Positions 35,001 through 47,314 of a DNA stretch of 64,000 nt are shown piece after piece. A program made the position numbers and the translations under genes. The stretch covers positions 42,148,340 to 42,212,339 of the forward strand of contig CM049322.1 in assembly GCA_026874595.1 (NCBI GenBank), written 5' to 3'. Within the stretch, counting starts at the first letter, position 1; every line of letters starts with the position of its first letter. Source of the stretch: Sipunculus nudus (Eukaryota > Annelida > Sipuncula > Golfingiida > Sipunculidae). Below the pieces are notes generated by a model. It searched no databases, had not been told where the DNA came from, and saw only the letters and a list, made by a program, of their open reading frames with translations.

Positions 35001-38000
35001 GCCACATATTATTCTTTTGAGAATTAACTTATTTTAATTGGATGTAATTTGTTATTTATACTGAACGCCTAAATATACTGTTTATATAAGCTAGAAGTAA
35101 CTGCTTTCATTTGCTGTATTTTTACTATTAATTATTTATTTCTTTTCAGACTGAGATGGCTAAGAAAAAAACCTGCGTGTTATGCCAAAAAGAAACTAAT
35201 GGGGAACTCGTATGTCAACTTGACAACCCGGTTGCTGCAAGGAGAGAAGAACCATATCGGTACATTATAACCCTTCATAATCAGTTCAAAGAATTCGAAG
35301 AGGCCCCCCCCCCCCATCCTAACTTAGAACTTCAGATGAAGAATCCGTGCGAAAAAGCCGCGCACCCTGGCATTAAAGATGTCGCCAGCTTTACAAGGCA
35401 TCATCACTTGAACTAGCCCTGCCTTGTCTTTAGTGTATTGATGTTTACTGCTAAAATGTTTCACTTGAAACGTGATTCCTTGTATCGTGATAGACGCGAC
35501 GTAACTCAGTTCTAGCTCTTATCACTAAAGCCCTGTAAAGTCCGTATGGCGAATCCCTGATATTTGCATATTAGGGCGTCACAAGGCTCCTGCCGATTCC
35601 CTTGCATTTGCATATCAGGCCGCCCGGCCTCCTGTGAATGGCATCGTTGCTATGAAGAGGCTAACAGCATCCCATAGGCAATAGACAGCTCAACCCGCTT
35701 GGTAATATTCGCACTGAAATCATGCATGTTTTTAGAAAGTCCATACATGGACCTTCGTGTCCTATGATATATCTCTGCTGTTCGAACATACGGTCCATGG
35801 GCAAATGTAAGTGTATTGTAGACAAATTCGCATCGATTTTGTACGGTGTATTTGTTAGTGTTCAAGTTACACATGAAAGTTTTGCCACTGTTGAGTTGCC
35901 AACTCGCTGAAAGTCGTGATCGTTTCAGTCAGCCGGTACATGAATAAGAGTTTGACTGCGTTCATCGCGTGTGGACCTGAATATCTCACGCTGATTGGCT
36001 GAGCTGGAGACACATTTTAAACCGGCCTGCTGCGATAAGCAATGGTCTGATAAACGGTGACATACTGACTCACTGAGGCTGAGAGTTTTATATAGTATTA
36101 AAAATCTTGCCGTACTCAAATAGCCGAGGACCTAAACATATTAAGACTGATAAAAATGGAAATATATATATATATATATATATAGAAAGCCCGAAGCCTA
36201 CAATAGGCGGTTACTGAATTAACCATGTTGGTATTGAAATAAGATTCTGGGAAAGACCACTATAATTACTCCTTACGTCACTGGGAATGACCTTAGTTCA
36301 GCGAGGCGGTGATGTGTGGCGCTGACTGTCCGGTACGGCCCAAGTTTACCAGTCGATGAAATAAGAGGGTCAGAGAATGGTACGTAGTTATGTAAGTTGC
36401 CGCGTGATATCAGTACCGACACTAAGTGCGACACAGTGAGAGCCGTTTGATATCTCTGTCAGAGCCATTTCATTGACTGGGCCAGTCTACACTTGAACGA
36501 ACGAAAAGACGTTCTTTGCAAGGGCAACCTCCTCAAAGAAAAATACCAAGGCGGTGCAGTTCAGTTATTAATCGGCTCTTGTGCCTCTTTTGCGGTAAAG
36601 AAACAAGTGAGACAGATCATTCTTTCCAGAAACTTAACCTTACCAAAGATATTCATGACAAAGCAGTAGTACTAGCAGAAGATAATATTGTTGTTCGCCT
36701 TGCTGAAGGGGACCTGGTTGCAATTGAGGCCAAATATTAACGGACTTGCTACACTGGATTCAATCGAGGGTTCAGATAATTAATCCGAAGGCAGGACCAA
36801 AGAACAACAAGCGTATATACTGAAGTAGTTATAGAAAAAGAGCTATTACAGTTCATCGAAGAAGAAGTTGCTGCAGGGTGTAAAATGTTTGCACTGCAAG
36901 ATTTGACAAATATGATGACAGAAAGATTGCATGAACATGGCATCCAGAAGTCCGTGAACAGAACTCGTCTGAAATAAATGGTACTTGGACGCTTCACTGA
37001 TTTACGAGAAGAGAAAGGAGTTCGTGATAGGGTGTTTCTTATATGCTCGGAGGCAGCTAGAAAGATTATATCAGATGCCAGTCAGACACCAGAGGAAGAG
37101 TCACGCACATTATTATTAGCCGCTTCAATTCTACGTAAAGCCGTCCTAGAGCATGATAATTACACATTCAAGGGTTCGTTTTCAAGTGGTTGTGAAAACT
37201 CGGCTGTTCCTGGCAAAATGAAGTACTTCTTCCGACAGCTACTTGCAGGACCAAACTCTTCGCCAGCTGAAGAAAAGTCAAGGAAGGTCCTCTTTGTGGG
37301 TCAAACAACTATGCTGAATATGACTTCATTTTCTGCAAACTTGAAGTGCGAACCACCCCTTACTCTGTTCTTGGAACTGAATGTGCATTTTCAAACAAGA
37401 AGAAGGAGGTTGGTCCAACTCTTACATGAAAACTGTCTGAGTGTGTCCTATAAAAGGATAATTTCTATTTGTGCTGCCCAGGCTATTGCTGAACAAACTA
37501 AGCGTAACTCTGATACCGTTTTTCCTAATTTTCTTCGTAATCACATTTTTACAGTTGCAGCTCTTGACAACTTGGATCACAATCCTTCATCCCGGACAGC
37601 CACCTCTTCATTTCATGGAACTGGAATTTCAATTTTTCAGTTTCCATCCCTAGGTAAACTTGGTGTGGACCAAGAACCGACAGAATTCGACTTCCGAGTA
37701 CGACATTCAGGCACAAGTGGATCCATTCTGCCATCAGCATACACGTTTGATCCACCTGTTTGCAGAAACCTGATACACCAACCTCCAGAAAGACATGTAG
37801 AGCCAATCGTTTTAGAATCATTTGAGAAAGAAAGAAATCATGAAAAATCGTGGATGACAGCAGTGCATTCCATGCTGCATGAAGATTCTGACTCACAACG
37901 GAGGCAATCATGTGGTCAGCATACCATGCTTCCAGATTGGATGCTACTGGAGCAGCTTCAAATTGAATTGAGGGCCTGTTGCCTGGCAGCCTCGCCAGGA

Positions 38001-41000
38001 ATGATTCGACATGGTATGGAACTTGTGAAAAAAAAAAAAATAACTGAATACCTTAATCCACAGCAAATACCTGTCTTGGTGGTAGGTCAACCGCTTTATA
38101 CAATAGAAAAGACAGTCAAGTGGACCTTCCCCGAGATGTATGGATAAGATATGTTTTTTGTTATGCTAGGAGGGCTTCACATTGGAATGGCTCTCTGGGC
38201 TACTATGGGGGATCTCTTACGCGGGTCTGGGTGGCCTGAAACCCTCACAGAAGCAGGGATCACTAAAACGGAGGTGGCAGCCACATCTTTTTTGAGAGCA
38301 TCGGATCCAATGAGAACCCGTTACGCGCACCAAATCACTGCTGTGGTTCTAGACATTCTCCTGAAGCAGGCTTACAAACATTCTGGACAAGAGGTTGAAT
38401 TTGATGAGTGGCTGGTAACAGGGTGTAAAGAGAAACGAACAATACAAGTCCGGCTGTTCATTTACCAACAGCTTATACTGATGTTCATACGGTCACACCG
38501 GGAACGTAAGTCCAAACGTATGACAGCCTGTTTGAAGCTCTTGGTACCTCTGTTTTTTCCCTAGATCACCCGAACTTCGCTCGGTGGGTTCCTGTCTTCA
38601 TCAGAGACTTGGAGTCTCTTCCATCTGCCATTCTGGAAGAGTTTGAAATAGGACACTGGGTTATTTCAAGAAGCAACCATCGCTTTCCATCCATCCGGAT
38701 TGATCATGCCCATGAGCAGGCTAATAAAAGGGTTAAAGGACTAGGTGGGGTGATCGTTATCACTGAAAATCCTGCTATATTAGAGCGCTGGGTTCTCACT
38801 GGTCCTGAAAGAAGTCGTATTGTGGAGCAATTCACAGAAAGTAGTGCCGGGGTTGACATTGAGGAGCTTCCTCATCATGAGGAAGGAAGAGCATCCCAGC
38901 ATCGTTTTTAACGTCATGTTACAGATCTACTGGATGCTATTTTGACCAAAGGAAATCCTTTTGAGGAAACTAGTACAGACCTGGTTACACTAGACAATAA
39001 AGTCTGTGTTGATGAATCCGCTGCAGTGTCTGTTTGTATTTTAGAATCCAGGGGCCAAGAACAATATGAATCTTTCTAGAAAGACGTCCTTGAAAAAAAT
39101 GACGTCCCTTTCAAATCACCAAACAAGAAAAACAACCTGTTGCTTTTCCATGATAAGAAACATCAAAGGAAGACATTACCTCAGAAAAAAAGTGCAACAC
39201 TACAAGCGACATGCAGACTGGTACGGACAGTTATTGTTCGCACTCGATGGCCGTGGTGGAAATCTAAAGGAATTTTTCCGTCATGAATCTTGTTCATACC
39301 CACTAACCCTTTCCTTTGAGGGAGCTCTCAACTCCTGTACGAAATCGGACTTGTTGGCATACGTTTTAGAAACTAATGCAGCCAAGAAACTAGCTGGAGA
39401 TGAGGAGTTAGTGACACCAGATACGTATGTGTTCATTATTATTGATGGTTATGCGCTGATTCACACTCTACCTAGGAAACCAGTACAAGGAAAATCATTC
39501 GATGAATATTTCATGAAAGTTTTCTACCCAAGGATTCGGCATGATATGAAAAGGACAGCAAGAGTTGATGTTATCTGGGACCAGTACCATACATTTACAA
39601 TCAAAGGAAGGTGAACGAGAGAAACTGGTACACGGCAGCCCATGTCTGGCAGTGCAAAGGTCCCACGAAACTGGCAAATTTTCTTAACAAATGCAGACAA
39701 CAAGAAGGAATTCTACAAAACAGATCGGAATGCAGTTTCAAGATGATAAGTCAGTCCATATAACTTCGGCTGATCATGTACTCCATGCAGGTAATGGCAC
39801 TCCTATGGGAAGTGCAATCATGAGGAGGCAGATACACGTGTCCTGGTACATCTTCTCCATGTCCTCCAATACTCATCACTATGGATGGTACATACCGGAG
39901 ACACAGATGTTGTAGTAATACTTCTCAGTAATTACCACCACATCATAACGGGAAACCTTAAAGCAGAAATCTGGATTTCTTTCAGAAGTGGAAAAGACAC
40001 CAAAATGATCTCTTAACTGCATAGCTATAAGCTTAGGTGAGAAAATGTACAAGGGAATGGCTCTATTACATGCTCTCACAGGTTCAGACAGCACATCAGC
40101 CTTTAAGTTTAAGGGAAAGAGGTCCTGTTTCAAGACCGAGAACAAAGTTTCCACACCTTATGGGAGAGTTGCATCTGTTGCCAGCATTCCATATCAGATA
40201 ACATCACAACTGAAAGAGGTTGTGACTCATTTTGTCTGCAGACTGTACACCAGTGAACGTTGCCTTGATTATGCCAATGTTGATCTGCTCAAAATGAAAA
40301 TGTTCTGTCACAAGACCAGGGATGTGGAGAGAATACCCCCAACCAGCGATGCTCTGGAGCAGCATCTCAAAAGAAACGACTTTAAGTAAGTATTTTGATT
40401 ACAGCTCATGAGCCGATGATGTCCGTGCAAGATCCCTGCGATCATGGATGGAATGAGACAAACAATAAACTGGTTCTGGTTTGGACGACACTACCTGGGA
40501 TGTCTTCGATCTTGATGTAAAGTGCTCCTGCACAAAAACATGTTCATGGTGCAAGTGCAGAAAAACAAATTTCAGATGTAGACGTTTGTGCAAATGCACA
40601 TGTCTTAATGACTTATGAACGCTTTGAAGTCAGTTAATACTGGTAAATGTTTCTATGCTCATGACACATTAAAACTATTTATGAACTTGTTTTCTTAGGT
40701 ATTTGTTTATAAATTACATATAAAAATTAGATACGTACGTGTTGCGTCTCTTGCAGCATTTTATTGCAGAGTAAATGACTTAAAATATATTCTAACTGGA
40801 AGAATAAATCAAATGCTAAAGCCATTTTTATATGATCATTTTTCTGAAGACCCGTATTCAGAGAACTCAAGGCACCAAGCGCCCCCTAGTGGCCGGATCA
40901 TTGTCCACTTAGTCCAAAGTTGTAGTTTAGGTCACCACCTTTAATTTGATACCAAAAAGTAAACTTTTGCATCAATCTCCAATGACTGGCTCCCGGGGTC

Positions 41001-41694
41001 CCCCACTATAACCTTAAAATCTGTAACCCTAAACAAAATCAAGCTGAACCAACACAATGAATTATTGAAACAACGCAATGAAAGCCGCTGTAAAATTAAC
41101 CTCAACGCATTCGGCGTAAACGCACATACAACAAAATACATACACAATTTAGGTTGCATTTACGCTCCGACATACAACGGACAGTAGACTACAAACATTC
41201 TTGTCCAAATGAGGGCTTTAGCTAACATGGCTTACTAACGCGTGGCCACCCGAAAACCATCTCGTGGAAACGAGACATCATCGCGTTCGAACGAGATAAT
41301 TCTCGCGTGGCCACGAGATGCTATCGCGTGGGAACGAGACAGTTATCGCGTGGCCACGCGATACAAACAAAAATACAGATACTGCCTACTCTTAGTGTAG
41401 GGTGATAACGAAAAAGACTAACGGGAAAGTTATAGTCAGCAGTGTGATGTTAAGGCAAATGACTTTTTGAATAATAGTACATACCCCCCCCCTCCCCAAC
41501 CCCTTTCCGGGTTTTTCACAATCAGTCACTAGACGGTTCCACAGCCGGTCAAAAATGACTTACCAGCGCGAGCGTCCCAAATAATGTTCTGCTGGTACTG
41601 GTGCTGTTCACGAAGTCTACAGCAGCGTGAATCAACCCCGCCTGGTCCTTGGTTGTAGCCACGTTCTCTTCAATGCTCGCTGAATAAACACACA

Positions 41695-41784
<90 letters not shown>

Positions 41785-44700
41785 AATTACTTAAAAACAA
41801 TGAGGCCCCGTATAATTGGCTCCAGATTATAATTATTATACCACCGCCAGGTGGCGAGAGGTGTGATGCTTTATCCTTGATTTGTCTGTCAATTAAATCT
41901 TTGCAAAAATTTATGGCCAAGTTTCGTTGATTTTTTATAGACATCGGAAAATCCTAAGGAACGTTGTAGATTTAAGATAATCTAGGTTACCGTAAGCAAA
42001 TTTTACGAAAGTACCTGGGAATATGGGCCAAAAAGGTGAATGCAAACTCGGCGGATACTTGCATTCATTTTCAATTGAGCACCAAGTTACCTTTTGGGTC
42101 CCAGAGAATCGTGACGTCAGCACCTGCCTCCCGAGCAACCGCGAACTTTGATTCCTTTATTGAGAATTAGCAAATAAAATCTTAATTATATATTATTATT
42201 TAGATACGCCAATTGCGTTTATGAATATATGTCCAATATAAGTATTTATTACCATTTGCAGTTAGGCATGCTTTACCGTATCATGCTAAAAAAGCCATAC
42301 ATTAACTCTATAGATTATACTAAACACATAGCTAGTTGACTTTATTCTAAGATTTATTTTTTCCATGGACCTTTTATATTGAAAAAAAATGAAAAATTAC
42401 TTTTAAGATATTATATTATCCCAACATCATAAATGTATATATTTACCATATATTTCTCCAGTTTAGTTTCTCCTGTTACTAAAATTAAATGTTTGCGGAC
42501 GGAAATACTTGTTGCGCGTTACTCAGGGATGCCTCGGCCACAATGATCCGTGTTTCTTTGGGAAACAGAGACTTTGCCATCTGTATCCCCCACAAACCTA
42601 GTCCTCCGGCTCCCACAATCAAGAGATTTCCATAACCTGATAATAATTTACAAATTTTTAATAAGATATAGTATTTGCCGCTTTAGGGAGAGACATTTTC
42701 GCATAGCTTGAAGCACGAGTTTGCGAGATTGTAGAATTGGACATTCCATATGTATGTGAGATGCCTTCGTGACATCTACTCTAATTTCGCAATAGTTACT
42801 GTGGTTATCCTTTCGTTTGCGGAAGTTCCAAATTCACGATCTTCGAGACGCGGAATAATCGCGAAAATAAAACCATCATGTATCAGACTCCATGTGCACA
42901 TTGAAGACAGATATTCTGTAACCTCAATGTAGTCACACGTATACTGTGCCTGTAGCATCAATATTAGAATGGACACTTTTTATGTTAACTTTGATTCAAA
43001 AATTGGTGATTTAAATAGATTCAATTCTTTTGAATATATCTACTTCACCTTCTCGACGTTCCCTCAGCTCCTTGTACAGTAATACAAGTTATATTCAGGA
43101 AAGCATTGCATTGATTCTTTCATCACGGTGCATTTATATCGTGGTAAACGACCCATAATCTTAACATAAGGCTATGATGGATTAACACAAAAGAAAACAT
43201 TTGAACTCATTTGAGTATATTAATAATTTGATATATTACATTATAGTATAATTTATATATAACGTATAATATTATATTAATAATAATTTAATTTACGTGC
43301 AAAGGCAGCGATTCATCAGCCCTCTCAACAATATTTAACAGTTCATCACTGTAACAGTAAGTGTCTGTTAAAATCACAAATGTAATTTGGTCAAGGAATA
43401 ATAATTTCATTAATCGATGGTACTTTATTAATATTTATAACATTATAAATTAAAATCAACATGTCTTTAGGCATCATTTTGTGTGTGGTATCACAGAATT
43501 AACATTTTTTTTTATCAAAGCTGGTGGGCAAAAAACATTGTAACCGCAATCCCTAATGTAATAATTATAACAATAGTGCACGTTATTAAAATAGGGGTTA
43601 TGAGAACCAGCTCATTTGTAACCCCTAATGTAATAATTATTACAATAGGGAACGTAACACTGCGGGCAGTGACCCGTGCGAGCCATGCCTGTTTCCATGC
43701 AGTCAGAAATTCAAAAAACATGCGGAGGAAGCTACCAATATGCTGAGATAAAACGGAACTCTCCTCCCTCGTGTTAGGTTTTGATGTTTAGTATTTAAAA
43801 AAGGGTCAAGATTGGTCTAGTTTATGTTACGTGACAGCGTTCCTGAAGACCATGAGACGTTGTCAGAAAAAAAATACATCCTCAGAGAGCCTTATTGTGC
43901 GTTCCTCGCTGAAGGATGTAACGGTACACTGACAGGCAATACGCTGGTCGTAATGGCCGAAATGGCGCTAAGTTACTGTACGTTAAACGCGAAAATGAAA
44001 CCCTCGCCAATATGAAGTCAACCACAGTTTGCGCCGTGGGCTATGTTTTTTGTTTGTTGGGGGGGGGGGGGGGGGGAGGGGGGCATGGCAGTTATCCTTC
44101 GGACTGTGCCTCTCACATTTTCTCTAAAAAAACGGCCCAATCTATACCCGGTATTCTTCATTTGTTTAGTCATCTCTAGCTATGGTACGCTAAGCTGGGT
44201 TTTGCTACGAGTCAGTGGGCACAGTACCAAGACCATTCATAACACGGCATCAGGGGAGTTAAGGCTCGACGGACAATGCCAAACGTCGATCTCATCGGTC
44301 TGTACATTTGCCAACAGCGTGGTGGTGAAACCCGGCAAACCACACAATTGCAAGCAATGGTAGAAGAAGTCATAGAAAGATTGCAGAGTATAATCACTGG
44401 AGTCTGCGTGATCTTTTTTTATGTTTAATACTGTAGCAGTAAAATACTAACGGTTTTTACTTTAATGAGATATTTCAACCTCGTGATGCCTTATTCTCGA
44501 AAAACGATTACAATAGGATTAAAATGCACTTCTATGCATAAGATATCGTCATATTTGAAAATAAATCACCGGTAATCTTTAAAACAGGATTTGTCAAGGT
44601 AATATTTAACACAGTAGCAGGGTTATTAAAGACATGCATATCGCATTCCGCTGCTCGGATATGTTAATTCAAACACGAAATCACACAAAAATACCTTTCC

Positions 44701-46381
44701 AGATTTCCATTAGGTTCTGTTATGGCGTGATCTTTTTTTATGTTTAATACTGTAGCAGTAAAATACTAACGGTTTTTACTTTAATGAGATATTTCAACCT
44801 CGTGATGCCTTATTCTCGAAAAACTATTACAATAGGATAAAAATGCACTTCTATGCATAAGATATCGTCATATTTGAAAATAAATCACCGGTAATCTTTA
44901 AAACAGGATTTGTCAAGGTAATATTTAACACAGTAGCAGGGTTATTAAAGACATGCATATCGCATTCTGCTGCTCGGATATGTTAATTCAAACACGAAAT
45001 CACACAAAAATACCTTTCCAGATTTCCATTAGGTTCTGTTATGGTATGTTGCTTGTCTGTGGCCTTAGGCAATAAATTTTTACCGAATTTTAAGAGTTAT
45101 CTTCTCACATTGACACCAAAAAAAGGATAATGTTCTCTTCCTGAATTCACTTGTAGCATATGTTCAAGTTTGGTTTCCGTCATCAGATTAATTTACCGAA
45201 AAAAATCGTTTTGTTTCCTTTTTTTCACTTTCATCTAATTTAATTTTGTATTTTAAAAATACTCGCATACACACATACAATAGAATGATCCACATTTGAC
45301 ATACCGTAACAACTTATGAAATCCTCTATTACAGGTTTCGTCAGCATGATGGCCCTATATGACGTGATGCCGCTGCATGGCAGTAGAGCGGCGACATCTA
45401 GCGGTATATTTTGGGGAACCTTCAGCAAGCAATCGGCGCGATCGACTACGACGTACTCCTGAAACCTTGTGGCATAAAATAAATAAATACAAAATATCAG
45501 ACCGCTTATCCTGAGACCTCTCCGAATTAAATAAATTAAATTATTATTTAAATTAATTGCTTGTGCTATAAATGATTTTGTTTTATTTGACAAGTTACAA
45601 CTGATAACATAACCCTTATTTTGGACAATGTGTTTGAATTTTGAAGTTTTTTTTTTCTCAAAGGAAGACTGCTTTAACACAATAAATTAACTAAAACAAC
45701 GGGCAGAAATACAGTTTCAACCTGTTTCAATTTTTCAGATTTTCAATCTGTTTGGACTCCAATCCTACGTCCAGTAAAATTTTAAAATGAGGACAATACT
45801 ATAAAAATGTAATATATTCTATATAGTGTTTATAGGTATTAATCAGGAATGACACAGAATTCCTGACAGTAAAGCGGACAGTATATATGCGTGAGACTGT
45901 ACATAGTCTTGAATGCATTTATTTTTGCATAATTGAAACAAACGAAAAAAAAAACTTATTTAACATTGGCAGTCCTGATTTCATAGTATGCATATCATAA
46001 TTTGCAAATTATTAACTGAAACAAGTAGAACTTAATTAAAAATGGGTGTTATTCTTCGGATTCTTGTATTATTATTACATGCATTAAATAGATGAACCGG
46101 TTGGACAAGTTCATCCATAGTAAAGGACCACACATAGTTGGCCCAGACCAGCACCGGACCACCAGAGGGTGGTCCTGTCCGGTCATTTAATGTCAGTAGG
46201 TTTTAAACTCGAAATAAGAGTATGTTTAAATCGTTTATTTTGTGTAAAATGATATAAATATATACACACATATATATATATATATCTATATATGTGTGTG
46301 TGTGTGTGAGAGAGAGGGTCAGGGATGATAATGAAGACATATTGTTTATAAGAGATTCACAGAAAAAACATCCCTTATATA

Positions 46382-46451
<70 letters not shown>

Positions 46452-47272
46452 TATTTGTTTATTTTGTGCAGGATTTTACACAGCTTAACACGTACTTGAC
46501 ATTCTGATTCGTGTTAGGCGCAAGCCCTGTGTGTTGCTATGGGAACCACACTGGTTGAACTCTGGCTTGCTTGCAGTGTGTAAAAACACTCGTTGAGTTC
46601 TAAAAGCATCGAGTCTGTTCTTTGGTAATTTCCATGCCTAGAAGTTTCTAGACTTCGGGTGAAAAAGCTATAAATAGGGGCTGTGTTTAGAGCCGGGAGA
46701 AAGGAAAATACAGCGGGAACTAAAGGGTGCGACTTTCTCGTCAGTCTTGGGACCTGCTCCGATAATTGCATAATTACAGATATTCTAAGGACTTAAAACA
46801 GACTTTATACAGATTTTATACAGATTGTCTACATTTTGCCTTTGGGATTTGCCTGAACTTCACTTCTGGATTACAAAGAATTTCTTCGAGATTTAATTGG
46901 ACTATTCATCGGGAAGATTAACTCGAACTGTTCACGTGGATTATTTGTGCTAAAAGACTCTTGTTGGACTGTGACAGTTGTGGTATCCAGAAATCACAGC
47001 CTAGGATCCGGACTCTGGTAATGTACCTTTTTTATTATTGTTATGTGTTAAATACTGTGTAATTGTATTGATTTAGTGTTTTGTAATATAAGGATTGTTC
47101 TAAGAATAAATTATAATTATTTGTTAACAAAAAAAAAAACATTGTTTTCTTTATTCATTCCCCTAGACATTTCACGGTGCCTTGTGCTGCCGAATATAAT
47201 TTTTTTTATCTCCGTAACAAAAGTTTAAGCTCGTCACGATTACGTGATCTGTTATTATTAGGTTCCGTAACA

Positions 47273-47314
<42 letters not shown>

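Larger units (their letters stand above)
36516..40617 (+). pseudogene. large PIN/FEN1-like plus CXC-domain ORF, decayed
   Basis: Reading order: CLFCGKET zinc-ribbon-like start (about 36576), AEGDLVAIEAKYH, then a helical region. Next come FTVAALDNLDHNPSSRTA and FHGTGISIFQ (37550-37640), MLGGLHIGMALW (38160-38200), HPNFARWVPVFIRDLESLP (38570-38620), and HEQANKRVKGLGG with ENPAILERWVLTGPE (38710-38810). A PIN/FEN1-like set follows: FIIIDGYALIH (39430), NHEEADTRVLVH (39817), HTGDTDVVVIL (39889-39921) and LLHALTGSDSTSAF (40070-40100). It ends with a C-terminal cysteine cluster (40518-40608). I recall similar multi-copy predicted proteins in cnidarian and mollusc genomes, unverified. Four TAA stops lie in one frame (36738, 36777, 36975, 38145), with further stops and shifts later. 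The nuclease role is inferred from the acidic motifs. Confidence 0.65.
33679..41008 (+). mobile_element. 7.3-kb TIR-flanked element carrying a PIN-like/CXC ORF
   Basis: Left inverted repeat is about 33679-33829 and right is about 40871-41008. The best-matching inner part shares TCAAATT, AAGTGGACAATGATC and CTAGGGGGCGCTTGG, and both outer ends read TA(A/G)TGGGG. TAA flanks the element at 33676-33678 and 41009-41011, a likely 3-bp target duplication. Gene A intron 8 near 7500-7525 has the uninterrupted site (TTTATTTCAT to CACCTTAAAATC). The plus-strand ORF lies at about 36516-40617. There is no reverse transcriptase, integrase DDE triad or known transposase that I can see. It may be a DNA transposon of an undescribed superfamily, or a passenger gene captured in a non-autonomous one. 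Confidence 0.75.

Noticed and set aside
37549..37911. 120-residue minus-strand frame
   Set aside because: Antisense shadow of the element ORF, which has clear conserved text on the plus strand.
40380..40410. Intron between FK and the C-terminal segment of the element ORF (GTAAGT...TTACAG)
   Set aside because: The interval is only about 21 bp, too short for a normal animal intron; the reading change is better explained by decay.
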